This document shows positions 1 to 10,038 of a DNA stretch of 64,000 bases, piece after piece. The stretch lies in the NCBI GenBank assembly GCA_905221605.1, contig CAJNDS010002620.1, forward strand, positions 124,001 to 188,000, read 5' to 3'. The stretch comes from Symbiodinium natans (Eukaryota > Sar > Dinophyceae > Suessiales > Symbiodiniaceae). The translations under genes were made by a program, and so were the position numbers. A model generated the notes under the pieces. The model was not told where the DNA came from. It worked only from the letters and a program-made list of their open reading frames with translations, and made no database searches. Position 1 is the first letter of the stretch; each line of letters begins with the position of its first letter.

Positions 1-19
1 CAGGGATCCCGGGACTCTT

Positions 20-200
20 GGGGGTTGGGCACTCCAGGGACTTTTCTGAGAATTGGGGTTGGGCACTCCACAAAAATTCTCTACAAATACTCGGAGGTTG
101 GGCGCTCCAGAGGCTGTCTGAGGATACCCCCGTTGGGCACTTTAGAGACTCTGCCTCTGGGGTTGGGCACTTCAGGGAATTTCTGCTCTGGGCTGGGACA
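20..200. repeat. Degenerate minisatellite, GTTGGGCACTCCAGGGA unit
   Basis: Five to six degenerate copies of a unit beginning GTTGGGCACTCCAGGGA, spaced about 35 bp. The block is followed by a GACCGGGCGAGG-like segment near 222-238. A second copy of the same arrangement, with the same trailing segment, is at 24763-24930, so this is a dispersed repeat family. Confidence 0.8.
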
Positions 201-246
201 TGGGGGAATGGGCGAGGAGTAGACCGGGCGAGGGGAAGAGTTTAGT

Positions 247-507
247 TCACAATTTGACAACTCCGGAAAAAGCTTGGGCTGGCGCAGACGCTGGTCGGGG
301 AGCAGTATGTACGTCCGACCCAGGTATGAGATCGCCTGGCACACCATCCCCCTTGCTGCGAATGAATGTCGACGCCTGCATCCCAAACAAGGAACCAACA
401 ACCATCCCGAGATTTGGAGGTCTCGCAACACCTCTAAAAACTCGTCTGTCAAAGACTGCATCAATGATCAGTGTGTACTCCCATTCCGCAACGGGCATGG
501 CTGTCAC
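247..507 (-). CDS. Unrecognised coding stretch
   Basis: Open minus-strand frame with protein-like composition (starts MPVAEWEYTLIIDAVFDRR, then FRGVARPPNLGMVVGSLFG). It may begin at an ATG near 492. A further minus-strand open stretch at 500-670 (contains PYPAPRTWVPICSDAVQDS) could be the preceding exon. No family recognised and exon ends not fixed. A chance frame in GC-rich DNA is possible. Confidence 0.35.
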   Translation of the reverse strand: MTAMPVAEWEYTLIIDAVFDRRVFRGVARPPNLGMVVGSLFGMQASTFIRSKGDGVPGDLIPGSDVHTAPRPASAPAQAFSGVVKL

Positions 508-1714
508 GCGTCAAAAACCCTGCACGGCCGCCAGCTAGCAAAGACGAATCCTGCACTGCATCGGAACATATCGGCACCCATGTCCGAGGTGCTGGGTACG
601 GGCAGCCAGGCATCATACCGGCGGCGGGGTCTAGGCCTGGGCTCAAGGGATTAGATGCGTCTGTCGGCACCTACTTAGGTAGATTGAGGTGGATTCAGAG
701 GGTAGTCACCAAGGTTTGATTCGTGCCTGGGCGCGACAGTCTCCCCAAACCCCCTCAAACACGCAACACACCCCGTGAAGATGCTCCTGTTCGGGAAACT
801 GAGCTGCAGGCGCTGGGTGTCGGGGTTCCAGATGCCCATTGGGACCTATTCCCGTGCGCGTTTGCGTGCATGCACGCGTTTTTTTGTGTTTTGTGTGTGT
901 GTGTGAGTGAGCGAAAACTCTTTACACAGGTTACCTTTTCGCTTTCATGAAATCTCTTTACACACGATGAAAACTTCACGACATTGAACACAAAGAGTAC
1001 GTACCTCGCACAGTTTACCTATTTGCTTTCAACAGCAGGGGGGCCACATGCAGCATGTTGCTTGCTGCATGACAAATGCAGCATGCTCCAGTAATCTCAC
1101 GAGATGGCACTCTCCTAACGCACCTGCGCAGAAGTGATGGTTTCAGACGTCTGGGAAAGCAAGCTGTGCGCTGGCATCTCACTGCCTTTTGCTCCAACAA
1201 GCATTCAAAAACATTGGCAACTGGATGCTACTGTAATGGATCATTAACGCAGGGGCTTACATGGACCAGCATGCGCAGTTTTGCCGTGCCACCATCTCAG
1301 GGCATACGCAGCAGGTGGTGATGAAGCACGGTTTAACAGATGCAAGAAGTGGTGATGCAGCGCAGATCAGCGCAGCATCATCAGCATGCGCAGCAAGTGG
1401 CAGTGCACCACGGTATCAGAGTGTGCAACAAATAGCGGTGCAGTGCTGTTTGCGACTGGAACCTTTCAGGGGTGCTCTTTATGGGATGGCCTCTTGGGCA
1501 GTAAGGTGTCATGAGACTGATGATCTCTTCACCTTTCTACCTTCATGAGACAGTATTCAGATCAGCCGCTTGCACTCATCACACCTTGAGACCCAACTGC
1601 TGTTTCAATGACCTGGTAAGCCTTTACGAACTAGCAACTGGGATCTCAAGGGCCAAAAACAACCTTATCAGGTAGCAGGGATCTCAGGAGTCAAAGCAAC
1701 CCCATTATTCTAAG
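508..1714. other. Non-coding or unassigned stretch with simple repeats
   Basis: Apart from the open frame reaching 670, I see no convincing gene. It holds a GT-rich tract (about 880-912), a degenerate duplication of a TTTACC...GCTTTCA segment (about 921-1032), GCAGCA-rich DNA at 1350-1440, and a degenerate tandem duplication at about 1620-1705 (GGGATCTCA twice). Confidence 0.5.
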
Positions 1715-2242
1715 CTACTCTGCTTGGGCAAAAAGAATGCTCATTACAACATTCAAACGAAACGGTCGTTTGTGGAAATCCACCTGTACGGTCTGCCGTG
1801 GTGCCAAGTGGATCTCTACAAGCAGTTGGGTCTGCCTGATTCGGCGGATCAAAGAGGACACCATTCGGAGCCATGGTGTAGATCTTGCCTCAACCGGTTC
1901 AACTCTGCCCCACACAAAGCAGGGTGTCTTCTTGCATCCTGGCATCCGGCCTTTGTACTCAAAGGGCTTGGTCCCTTCGAATGCCGGGTCGAAGGCACCC
2001 AAGTTACCTCCAATTTCAATTCGAAGAAGGTGAGAACAAGCTCTAGACTCCGTAGACTCCAGATTCTGCATCCTGCCTTGCTGTCCGCCCATGGCACCGC
2101 CCATGGCCCCGCCCATGGCCCCACCCATGGCTCCGCCATTGCCGTTCGTGAAGCCCTTGCGCAGCCTGCCACACAGGGCACTGCTGCAACGCTTCCGCGC
2201 ACAAGCCAAACGCCTTCTCCAACACCTCCATACCCATTCCAA
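1715..2242 (-). CDS. Glycine/alanine/methionine-repeat protein, unrecognised
   Basis: Minus-strand coding region with four tandem GGAM tetrapeptides (about 2082-2136) followed by GGQQGRMQ, and a second segment with IEIGGNLGAFDPAFEG and FEYKGRMPGCKKT. In another minus frame just upstream is MEVLEKAFGLCAEALQQC, so an exon junction probably lies near 2160-2180. The GGAM repeat comes from GCCCATGGC units in the DNA. Low-complexity glycine-rich linkers occur in many families; none is assigned. Confidence 0.4.
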   Translation of the reverse strand: MEWVWRCWRRRLACARKRCSSALCGRLRKGFTNGNGGAMGGAMGGAMGGAMGGQQGRMQNLESTESRACSHLLRIEIGGNLGAFDPAFEGTKPFEYKGRMPGCKKTPCFVWGRVEPVEARSTPWLRMVSSLIRRIRQTQLLVEIHLAPRQTVQVDFHKRPFRLNVVMSILFAQAE

Positions 2243-2681
2243 CCTATTGCTCGAGATCCTGCCCTAAACCTTACACCCTAAACCCGTCAAACCCTATAAA
2301 CCCTATAAACCCAAAACCCCTGTGCCGAATTCCTTGAGCCGATGACCATCCTTTCTGAGGCCGCAGCCCCTGGGAGAAGCTTTGCGCCTGCGCCTCGCAA
2401 AGGAGCTTCGGCAGGGCTCAAAGAGGACTCAAACCGGCCGCCCCGGGGGTCTTGAAGAGATGTCACGGTCTTCTAGTAATTGTAGGGGGGGGTTGATCTA
2501 AACTAGGGTCCTCTTTTACAAACTCATCTCGTCTCAAAAACATCCCAAAAGGACCCTGAGTCAAGACTGAGCCCTATACTCATACTGGCAGCAAGGCTCG
2601 AATCTTGGGACTCTGTTTCTACCAGGACCACTCCCCCAATCTCTCAAGACGGAGCCCGATGATGTCGCAAGTATACCATAA

Positions 2682-2746
2682 TATACCTCTACACTCCTCA
2701 ACCGGTTCAGTATACCGTATACCTCTACACTCCTCAACCGGTTCAG
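2682..2746. repeat. Tandem duplication of a 29-bp unit
   Basis: The unit TATACCTCTACACTCCTCAA followed by CCGGTTCAG occurs at 2682-2710 and, identical, at 2718-2746. Confidence 0.9.
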
Positions 2747-2893
2747 CAGAGGGTTCCCATTTTGTGCGGAGGTTTTGCTCTTTTTTGGTGGTTTCGCAGG
2801 CGGAAGACTCGTCACAGGTGCCTGCTCGGCGTAGTAGTCATCCTCCTCCTGCTCTCCTTGGATGCCCGGCAGTGGGGGCACCTCAGCTTCAAA
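2745..2893 (-). CDS. Acidic/proline-lysine exon, unrecognised
   Basis: Open minus frame giving EVPPLPGIQGEQEEDDYYAE and then PAKPPKKSKTSAQNGN, typical of a disordered linker. It begins where a TTTAGGG array ends and runs into the 29-bp duplication, which may mark the exon end. No start codon; an internal or terminal exon. Confidence 0.5.
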
Positions 2894-2962
2894 AGGGCTT
2901 AGGGTTTTTAGGGTTTAGGGTTTAGGGTTTAGGGTTTAGGGTTTAGGGTTTAGGGTTTAGGG
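2893..2962. repeat. Interstitial telomere-like array (TTTAGGG)n
   Basis: Seven to eight units of TTTAGGG in + orientation with one degenerate end. It separates two minus-strand coding stretches and so is probably intronic or intergenic. Confidence 0.9.
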
Positions 2963-3110
2963 TAACTTGAGCCTTGGAGCCAAAGGCCTCAGTGTCTGAG
3001 ACTCTCGGGCCCGCACACGAAAGGAAAGCTTGAAGCCGGAGATCAGCTCACGAAGCCAGCCCTGCCAAAAACCGGTCTCAAAGCGATTGCTTCGGGTGGC
3101 CCTGGCATGC
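2958..3110 (-). CDS. Unrecognised exon rich in Trp, Phe and Arg
   Basis: Minus frame reads RSNRFETGFWQGWLRELISG and then FKLSFRVRARESQTLRPLAP. The frame stops in the first telomere-like unit (CCCTAA), so the true exon end may be slightly upstream. Another minus exon lies next to it across the array. No family recognised. Confidence 0.45.
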
Positions 3111-3388
3111 AAAATAAAGCGCCCCCAATATGTCGCGGGGTCCCACGCCCTCTTCCCACCCTCCCCCACCTGTTACAGACGTATGCCGTGCCCCGCTGTC
3201 GCGGAAAATATCTTAACAGCCGGTGCGGGAGCCCGAGACATTTTGAGCCGCAGCCATGGTAAAGTTCAACCTGCCCTGCAGTCTCGAAATGCAAAATGAA
3301 TGATAAGTTTGGGGTTTAGGGTTTTTGGGGTTCAGGGTTTAGGGGTGTTATAATTCCGATTCTTCAGTTCGAAGGGTTCAGGCCTCAC

Positions 3389-3447
3389 CGGTCTTGGACT
3401 TCTTCTCAAGGACGTGGGCGAAGACACGCTGACCTCGAAAAGGCTGT
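3389..3447 (-). CDS. Small exon with consensus donor, unrecognised
   Basis: Minus frame gives PFRGQRVFAHVLEKKSKTG and is followed directly by GTGAGG (from 3388), a good GT donor. The acceptor side is not fixed. It lies between other minus exons at 2958-3110 and 3631-3869. Confidence 0.45.
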
Positions 3448-3630
3448 GCACAGCACACGGGAGTTTGCAGCTTTGTACGATATGAACTCCACTGCGCTAG
3501 GAGCGGTGCGCATCCAAGTCTCGGTTTTCAAAAGGTCCTTCCATCACTTCATTTTGGGAAGGATGACACGGCTGGCAGACATTCCCGACCTCATTCTAAA
3601 CGCTTTAGCAGCACTCTCTAACCCATTCTA

Positions 3631-3869
3631 GCCCCTCAGGTCCTCCCCGGCCAGGTATCCCTCCGACACCAAGTACTCCTTGTTGGTGCGGTGCTCTTGC
3701 CACAGGGCTTTGGCCTTTAACCGGGCAGGAGTTGATACATGCGTCTCAGAAAGTGTTCCCCCCCGAGCCTCCATGACGGTGCGCTCCTCGAGCTCCTTGA
3801 GGGCCTCGACCTCCTGAGAGGGGCTCAGGGTCCTAGAGACACCTGGGCAGTTGCCATCCAGGTCGACCT
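3631..3869 (-). CDS. Unrecognised helical, charged exon
   Basis: About 78 open codons on the minus strand starting after an AG (VDLDGNCPGVSRTLSPSQEV, then EALKELEERTVMEARGG, later WQEHRTNKEYLVSEGYLAGE), ending at TAG 3628-3630. Charged helical composition and no low complexity make coding likely. There is no initiating Met, so this is an internal or last exon. Family unknown. Confidence 0.6.
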
Positions 3870-4077
3870 AAACTGCAACCCCTGAGTTGTGGGTGGCCCA
3901 AGGCTTTTGTCTGTGTGTGGAGTAGCATAGCAGTAGCTGCAGCGGTAGCTGTAGCAGTAGCTGTAGCGCAGGGGCAGTGGTAGTGGTCGTAGTCGTAGTA
4001 AAATTGACTGGTAGCTGTGATAGTGTTCTCGAAACTCGGCGGCGAGGAACTCTGCATCAGAAATCTTCTTTCAAGGG

Positions 4078-4206
4078 TTATGCGTTTACACTCGAAGCGC
4101 TATTTTTTGTTGTAGCCCCATGTTGGCTCCACTCGTCCTTGCCACTCAGGCCCATGGTTCGCCCTGTGCCCGGCCGCCTCAGTCGTATCAGGCAAAAGTC
4201 CAGGGC
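4078..4206 (-). CDS. C-terminal exon of an unrecognised gene
   Basis: Minus frame KALDFCLIRLRRPGTGRTMG ... GKDEWSQHGATTKNSASSVN ending in TAA. A second minus frame at 4206-4440 (contains DLAMGALSCTDPDHCSTCLG) could be the preceding exon. No known family. Confidence 0.45.
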   Translation of the reverse strand, partial: ALDFCLIRLRRPGTGRTMGLSGKDEWSQHGATTKNSASSVNA

Positions 4207-4749
4207 TTGGGGGTTCGGGGTGAAGTGAATTCATTGCGGAGCTCCTGTCCGTCACGGCTTGCTGGTGAGTTCATGTGCAGTCCCAAGCAGGTGCTGCAAT
4301 GATCAGGATCAGTACAGCTCAGAGCACCCATTGCAAGATCCCACCCCTTTGTGGACGTCAGTGGCGATGTGCAACAGCAGTCAGGCCGAAGCTGCAGAAA
4401 ACAAGCCTTGATGGGAGCTGGTGCGCGATTTACTTTAAGTGTTCCGTAGCCTTAGCCCCGCACGCTCTTGCAGCAGCCCAGGCATCACACATGGCCCACA
4501 AGTCGATGTCCTGCTGAGGGTTATCTCATGAAGTGGGCCCTGTACAATTTGCTGATCTCTATGATCGCCTGCTCTCTCCGCTGTTATCCGTCCTGGTCTC
4601 TAAACTTACTACGAGCACGGTTCTTACTCTTACCGTCTTACCACAATAGCGGCCCCACTGCCACTACTCCCCCTAAACCCTAAACCCTAAACCCTAAACC
4701 ACTATTCCCACGTGTTTCGGCACGTTTCTCATGTTGAGGTTCTTGGGCT

Positions 4750-4833
4750 TCAGCGGTCGTTCATCCGCCGCCGGCGTCGGAGCAGCTCGCCCCAGTCCTG
4801 GGCATTGAGTCGCAGTGAGGTTCGGGAGGGCCC
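4750..4833 (-). CDS. C-terminal exon, arginine-rich tail
   Basis: Minus frame gives RTSLRLNAQDWGELLRRRRR then MNDR and a TGA stop at 4750-4752. A basic terminal helix is apparent. The upstream side is an ATT microsatellite, presumably intronic. Family unknown. Confidence 0.45.
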   Translation of the reverse strand, partial: GPSRTSLRLNAQDWGELLRRRRRMNDR

Positions 4834-4836
4834 TCG

Positions 4837-4941
4837 CATTATTATTGTTATTGTTATCATTATTTTTTATTTATGTATGTATTTATTTTTTGTTTATTAT
4901 TTATTATTATTATTATTGTTGTTATTGTTTCTTATTATTCG
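4837..4941. repeat. ATT/TTATT-rich microsatellite
   Basis: Imperfect ATT and ATTT repeats over about 100 bp in otherwise GC-richer DNA. Confidence 0.85.
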
Positions 4942-5036
4942 GATGCAGTGGAAGTTGTAGGGAAGCTTCGCCCCGCAGAGATGTGACTCAGGCACGACTC
5001 TAGAACGATGCTTGTGCCTCAACGCATGCCAAGCTA

Positions 5037-5675
5037 ACGTCGGGGAAGTTCCCAGATGGCCCGGAAGGTCACACTCCCGGATTTAAACGTGAGCGAGTCA
5101 TGACTCAGCTCCCAGCCGAGTCGTTGGCCAGGACCCAACCTTCCGGCTTGCCCGAGAGCTTCAGCCAGCCTCAGGAACGTGCATGCCTTCCTGAGCATGG
5201 CAGGCATAGGCAAGCTGGGGCCCCGAGCCGTCAAAATTCTGAGTGTGAGCAAAGACGTACTCACCACCTTAGCTCAAGCATCCCAGTCTTCAAGCAGGCG
5301 CGGCTGAAGCTCCAGTGCGGGCAAGCCACACTTGAGCGTTGCCACCGTCTTCGCTTTGCGGCTTGGCTTCTCCCTGGCAGGTTCGTAGCCAGAGAACGGC
5401 ACAGCCCTCAACGGCAAAGGACTGACCACCAAAGCGCCTCACTGGGACGCCCGTCTTGAAGACAACTTCGAGGCAAACCATGCCTGGCTCGTGGGAGCTT
5501 GAGGAGCTAAAGCTAGCTGAGACCCAGAGTCACTCCTTAAAGCCTCCAGCAGACATGTAGGACTTCATATCTACACGAACCGGAGCAGCCTTGCACTTTA
5601 GAATTTTAATCCTCAAAGCCTGGGCCCGACTGAGGTCTGAGCCTTGCGGCTGGTAGACGGGCACCGCCAGCCTAC
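5037..5675 (-). CDS. Unrecognised gene in three to four exons
   Basis: Minus-strand exon-like stretches in order: 5672-5536 (AVPVYQPQGSDLSRAQALRI, then KSYMSAGGFKE), about 5485-5350 (MVCLEVVFKTGVPVRRFGGQ, then SFAVEGCAVLWLRTCQG), about 5270-5170 (EYVFAHTQNFDGSGPQLAYA, then CHAQEGMHVPEAG) and about 5130-5037 (LGWELSHDSLTFKSGSVTFR ending at a stop). Their order and strand fit one gene, but splice sites are not fixed and no family was recognised. Confidence 0.5.
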
Positions 5676-5699
5676 ATCGACCCCAGATTCCGAGATGGT

Positions 5700-6280
5700 G
5701 GCCAATTCAGGATCAGCTGACGCTGCTCTTGAAAGATGCGTCAAAACATATGAAAAAGTGGGACACCGTGCCAGTGCATGTATCAGTGCGTCGTGTTCCT
5801 ATTGTTCCCTTGTGCTGCTACAGGTGAATCCTGGCCCGAGGCCACTGTGGCTCTACGCGTTTGCAATGACAAGCGGCTCCAGCATCGGGTCTGTCTCAAG
5901 CGGCGCTGCAACCTGCGCTGACTGCACGGGTCTGCCACGACTGCCACTTGCCGCCATCCGCTGACGCTGCCACAACACACTCATACACACATGCTGTCGG
6001 CGCCTCTCCAATGTCCTGCGCAGCGAATGCAGAGTATGTACAGCTGGAAGTGTAGCATGTCATGTCGTAACACAAGGGGCACATGCAGGTGCATGCTCCC
6101 ATGCAAGGACTCATCCGGAGCAGGCATGCGCACCAGCCAGTGTCCTGGACACCCCTGAGGTGTGCAGCCTCATGCTTCGCAGACTTCTCTCGAAACTTTC
6201 AAGATCTTTTAAGGCTGTCCTAAGGTTGTGCATGCACCACAACTCATTAACCGATCATCCATAACGAGTCACTGCACAGT
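5700..6280. other. Unassigned stretch
   Basis: Open frames exist on both strands near 5690-5780 (plus: SGSADAALERCVKTYEKVGH; minus: DPELATISESGVDV), but neither strand can be preferred. From 5940 to 6280 I see no convincing feature. Confidence 0.4.
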
Positions 6281-6285
6281 CATCA

Positions 6286-7210
6286 TTACCCAATGAGCAC
6301 CCTTGGGTACTGAACCTGATGGAGTGCCCTGCATCCTGCCGTCAGGGATGAGTCCCGCGCCAACCAGCCCGGCTCATTCTCAAGCTTGAGCCTCAGACCA
6401 TTTCTGCCCATTCCACTGCGTCGCAAACTCGTGTGCCCATGTTCATGCGCGCGTTTTGTGTTTCCACTGCGGCCCGAACCAGCCATTCATCGTCATTTCA
6501 GAGACGATAAATCTGCTTCCTTTGGACCTCGGAAGGCACAAACCATGTCCCCGAGTAGTGGCCGAGCAGAGCCCCTGACCCAAAAAGTCCATGTTGCTCA
6601 GGGCACTGCTTCTTGGTCTTCAGCTTGGCATCCATGTGCGGCTCAGCTTTTACGGTGCCTGTCTTCGCAATGACCTCGCGCATCGAGGGACCACCAGGCG
6701 CACAACAAAGCTTAGGCATGTTCAAGCAAGGATCCGAAGTCCAGAAAAACGCTGCCCGATTAAACTGCAGTTCCCCCCCCCCCCCCCCCCCCCCCCAAAC
6801 AACCCATCATCTTCCACGGGTTCAGGGTCTAGATGGCTCAAGCGTGATTCTTCATTTGTTCTTTCAGTACTTCGCCTCGGCTTCCAGCCGACAGGCGTCT
6901 AGAACAAGTTCACTGCAAGCCGGCTCAGCGAAAGGTTACGGAGAACCCATCCGGATGCGCAAGCCGCATTGGCAGACCCCGGCAGGTGCCTATCTGCCTT
7001 GAGCATTTCTGCGGGTGGCTGTTTCAACTTTCTCACCCCTCCGTGATGCGCATGACCACGATCTCCCAGCAAACTTTTTTTCGTCCTCAATAGCGAGGAT
7101 CGGTGGCTTAGCGAGCTCCTTTGTCGCAGGAGCTGCAAGCACCACTGGGGTTTCCGGCTCGAAAAGGAAAGCTTCAGCGGAGAGCGCCATTGCACGCATG
7201 CCACAGGTGC
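6286..7210 (-). CDS. Unrecognised multi-exon gene
   Basis: Minus-strand exon candidates in order: about 7208-7060 (MRAMALSAEAFLFEPETPVV, then ATKELAKPPILAIEDEKKFA), 7003-6934 (QIGTCRGLPMRLAHPDGFSV), 6722-6500 (NMPKLCCAPGGPSMREVIAK, then HGLFGSGALLGHYSGTWFVP, followed by GAG|GTCCAA as a possible donor), and 6450-6290 where two frames are open (EFATQWNGQKWSEAQA; KLENEPGWLARDSSLTAGCR). A 24-bp poly-C lies in the presumed intron at 6773. Product unknown. Confidence 0.5.
6773..6796. repeat. Poly-C tract
   Basis: Twenty-four consecutive C. Similar homopolymers occur at 17136-17150 (C), 40136-40151 (C), 44124-44135 (C), 46309-46326 (C), and as poly-G at 15238-15250, 44364-44384, 55013-55023 and 60239-60252. 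Confidence 0.95.
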
Positions 7211-7371
7211 TCCGGTGCTCTTTGAGAAAAAGTCTACTCTGAAATAGTAGACAAACTGAAGGCCAACCGTGCAGAATCGCAGCGCTGAGAACCAATGTTG
7301 AGGCGCACTTTTTTCTATTTTTTTGCAACCAATCCACCTCCACCCCAACAGCCTCGAAACGCCCCTCTAGA

Positions 7372-7451
7372 GGGGCTCTGAAGGGTCTCCAAATTCCCTC
7401 GAGACTCTACACGAAACTTCGGGGTTCTGAAGGGTCTCCACATTCCCTCAA
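7372..7451. repeat. Degenerate tandem duplication, unit about 49 bp
   Basis: GGGGCTCTGAAGGGTCTCCA at 7372 recurs as GGGGTTCTGAAGGGTCTCCA at 7421, each followed by an ATTCCCTC segment. Confidence 0.85.
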
Positions 7452-7871
7452 CACGAAATGTGAGTTCCCTGAACCTTGAAACCCGGACCTCATAGGTGCG
7501 GTTCTGACTCTCCTCCTGTCCATTCTGGCCATTCTTGGCGTCTTGCCTTGAGGCGGAGCAGCAGGGGAAGAAGCCACTCAGTTTGGCTTAGGGGCTTACC
7601 AGAGGGGGTTGTGGAGTTCGGCTTCGGGGAGCTGGGGAGGGTAATGTGGTTTTGCAGGGTTTAGGGGGAGGGGAATGACGGTCTTGAGGGCTGAGGTGCT
7701 AACTTTTAGGAGACCCCACATCCTGAGCCCCAAAAAAACTAAACTGCAGAATCTCAAGTCCCAGCCCTCACGCCCCTTTCAGCAATCTTCGCGGCCTCTG
7801 CTGGGCATCCGGATTGCCCCACGCGAAGGCTTTTCGGTTGAACCTTGGCAGGGCTGAGGCTTCTGTCCCCC

Positions 7872-7983
7872 AACTACCAGGGTTTAGGGTTTTAGGGTTT
7901 AAGGTTTTAGGGTTTTTAGGGTTTAGGGTTTTTTGGGTTTTTAGGGTTTAGGGTTTAGGGTTCAGGGTTTAGGGTTCAGGGAA
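7872..7983. repeat. Degenerate telomere-like array
   Basis: TTTAGGG units mixed with TTTTAGGG and TTCAGGG variants. From about 7460 to here I see no convincing exon. A smaller cluster follows at 8139-8167. Confidence 0.9.
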
Positions 7984-8158
7984 CCTCCCAAACTGTTTTG
8001 ACATCGTCTGGCACACTGGTCCGCTTTGCGGAAGGCACCACTCTCTTGGCAACGAGGTGACATCAGGAGGCGCGATGAGGCGCGCATCCTGGGATCCCGG
8101 CTTCTCCACGTACACCCCTTGAACCGTAACTTAGGGTCTAGGGTTTAGAGTTTAGGGT

Positions 8159-8930
8159 TTAGGGTTTTAAACCGAACCTTTGAACCTTGTTTACGGGTTT
8201 AGGGCCCTCTATCACCTTCTCTGAAGATGGACTCTGTTCAATGCCTGGGACCAAGGATGGTTCTGCAGAGGTCGTCGGAGGCTCGCTGCTTTGGTCAAGA
8301 GCTGTATGTTTCTGGGTGGCTTCAGGATGGGACGCAGGGATCACTGTCACGAGCATCACGTCCGTGGCCGACGCAGGCCGTATAGTTTCTACGCAGCAAG
8401 CATCTGACATCGCAGAGAGAAAACGGACTATTTGCACACATGCTTGCGCTCCTGTGAGCTTCTGTGTGGGAAAGCAGTCCCGGTATCTTTCATGGCTTTC
8501 CCAGCGTTACACGTGTCGCGTGTTGAGGTCCCCGAGTTCACCAATCCTTGGAGAGCGATCACTTCTACCACTGCCAACGGAACGTAGTGACATGCACGCT
8601 CGCAACTGCAACAGCCGTCGCCGGACGGGTCACAACAGAGCACGGCCCAAAACTCCATAACCTGACACTTGAGTTCATGCACAGTGGCGGTCTCGCCACC
8701 ATGAGCTCAGCGGGTGTGTCGCTCATGGTCGTGAGTCGTCCTCCGGGAAGATTCTTACCCGCCCTATCCTCCATGGTGGAACGCTTGTGCAGGACATTGC
8801 AGGGCTCGGATTTAGGTTCAGAGTCGGAAGATCTGTCAGTTGTAAGAGGGAATATCCTTCATGAGAGAGCCTCGCGCGATGTTTCTCAAGAAAAGACACA
8901 TAAGGGATTCCTAGTGCAGACACCCCCTAT
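8159..8930 (-). CDS. Unrecognised multi-exon gene
   Basis: Minus-strand stretches in order: about 8925-8800 (ALGIPYVSFLEKHRARLSHE, then LLQLTDLPTLNLNPSPAM), about 8780-8565 (MEDRAGKNLPGGRLTTMSDT, then PLCMNSSVRLWSFGPCSVV), and about 8437-8159 (SATDVMLVTVIPASHPEATQ, then PSSEKVIEGPKPVNKVQ). The last frame ends in a telomere-like unit. A 140-codon plus-strand frame overlaps (8548-8970), so strand is not certain. No family recognised. Confidence 0.4.
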
Positions 8931-9130
8931 GAGGCAACTCGACTGCCTTTCCGAAATGCTACACTGCTAAACACTTTGCTATGCTTTTTGTGGGCGCTTT
9001 GCGGAGTCTCGAAGTGAGAAGCAAGGTGCGGAACCCAAGCTGGCATCGGCAGCAGCAAGAGAGAATCCTAACCGACCCATCCCTAATCCCTAAACCCTAA
9101 ACCCGAAACCCTGGCCCTAAACCCTAAACC

Positions 9131-9460
9131 CTAAACCATTGTCTCCTGGTAGAAACTCAGATTGCCCATGGAGAAGCCATGTGGCAGAAGCCGCTTTTGC
9201 CTGGCTTCCTTGCTTTCCTTGGCAAGGTGGCATCTAGCAGGTAGGCACTTTCGGCTGCTTTGGCGGATGCAGGGCATGCACAGGCTTGTCGTTCGAAGAG
9301 CTTTGCAGCAGCTGGTCCCACAACTGAGACTTAAGTTGCAGCACCAGTGATATTGCCCGAGCCGCCGCGCGCGGGCCACGCTGCATTGAGCCTTGGGGTT
9401 TGCACGGCAAAAGGGCTTTCTTGGGAGGAATTATCATGAGGTTTGAAAGGGCATGTCCAA
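9131..9460 (-). CDS. Unrecognised exon pair
   Basis: Minus frame about 9395-9235 reads RGPRAAARAISLVLQLKSQL then WDQLLQSSSNDKPVHALHPP. A second minus frame 9230-9131 reads HLAKESKEARQKRLLPHGFS and stops in the adjacent CCCTAAA array. It lies downstream of the selenoprotein gene on the same strand. Function unknown. Confidence 0.4.
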
Positions 9461-9911
9461 GGTTGAGCTCAACACGCAATTTTGGTGGTCTGTGTGCCTC
9501 CAGCTGCCTAGGCTCACAAAACTGGTCTATACAACGAAATCGGTCCGCAGAGGAGTGCAGCAATGGCAGGCACATGCACCGGAATGCGTGAGCCACAGCC
9601 AGGTAGCACCGCAACTCCGCTGCGAACCATGTTCGAGCCTTCCAAAGACACCAGACCTGCCCACCTCCTTTTGGGGGCAAGCCCGGGCCTTGTGCACAGG
9701 GAGGGTCCGACCACACCCGTGCCTCCCACGACGTGGGCCCGCTCACCTCATTTCGGGGGCAAACCCGCAGTCACGGAGGCCAAATTCGTGCTTTGCTGGG
9801 CTGTCAAACCAAAGCGGCCGAGACGTGTCTTCTGCGAGAATCAACAGCTGATTATCATCCGTCACTATCAGTCAGTACTACTGTTCTGCGCGACTAGCCA
9901 AGCCCAGAAGA

Positions 9912-9967
9912 CCCCGCACATCAGCGGCATGCTGCAGCAAGCGCAGCATACCGCGTCACTTGCGGGA
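9912..9967 (-). promoter_or_regulatory. SECIS-like element in the 3' UTR
   Basis: Read on the minus strand: a 7-bp lower helix (UCCCGCA with UGCGGGG, one G-U), then GUGAC on the 5' side facing UGAUG on the 3' side. These give the UGAN/NGAN tandem G.A core that defines eukaryotic SECIS elements. Above lies a 12-bp helix (GCGGUAUGCUGC with GCAGCAUGCCGC, one G-U) and a 7-nt apical loop GCUUGCU. It starts about 71 nt after the stop codon and about 420 nt after the TGA proposed as selenocysteine, in the correct orientation. The usual unpaired AAR of the apical loop is missing. The core, helix length and position are nonetheless what is expected. Confidence 0.75.
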
Positions 9968-10038
9968 GCAAAGAGCCAGGATCGCATTTCTTCGGGCTGT
10001 TGAGTTTGCAAAAAACTGGCCGCTGCTGTAACTAAAAC

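Noticed and set aside
8548-8970. 140-codon plus-strand frame
   Set aside because: The minus strand in the same place gives better protein texture in consecutive pieces; kept only as a note on strand uncertainty.
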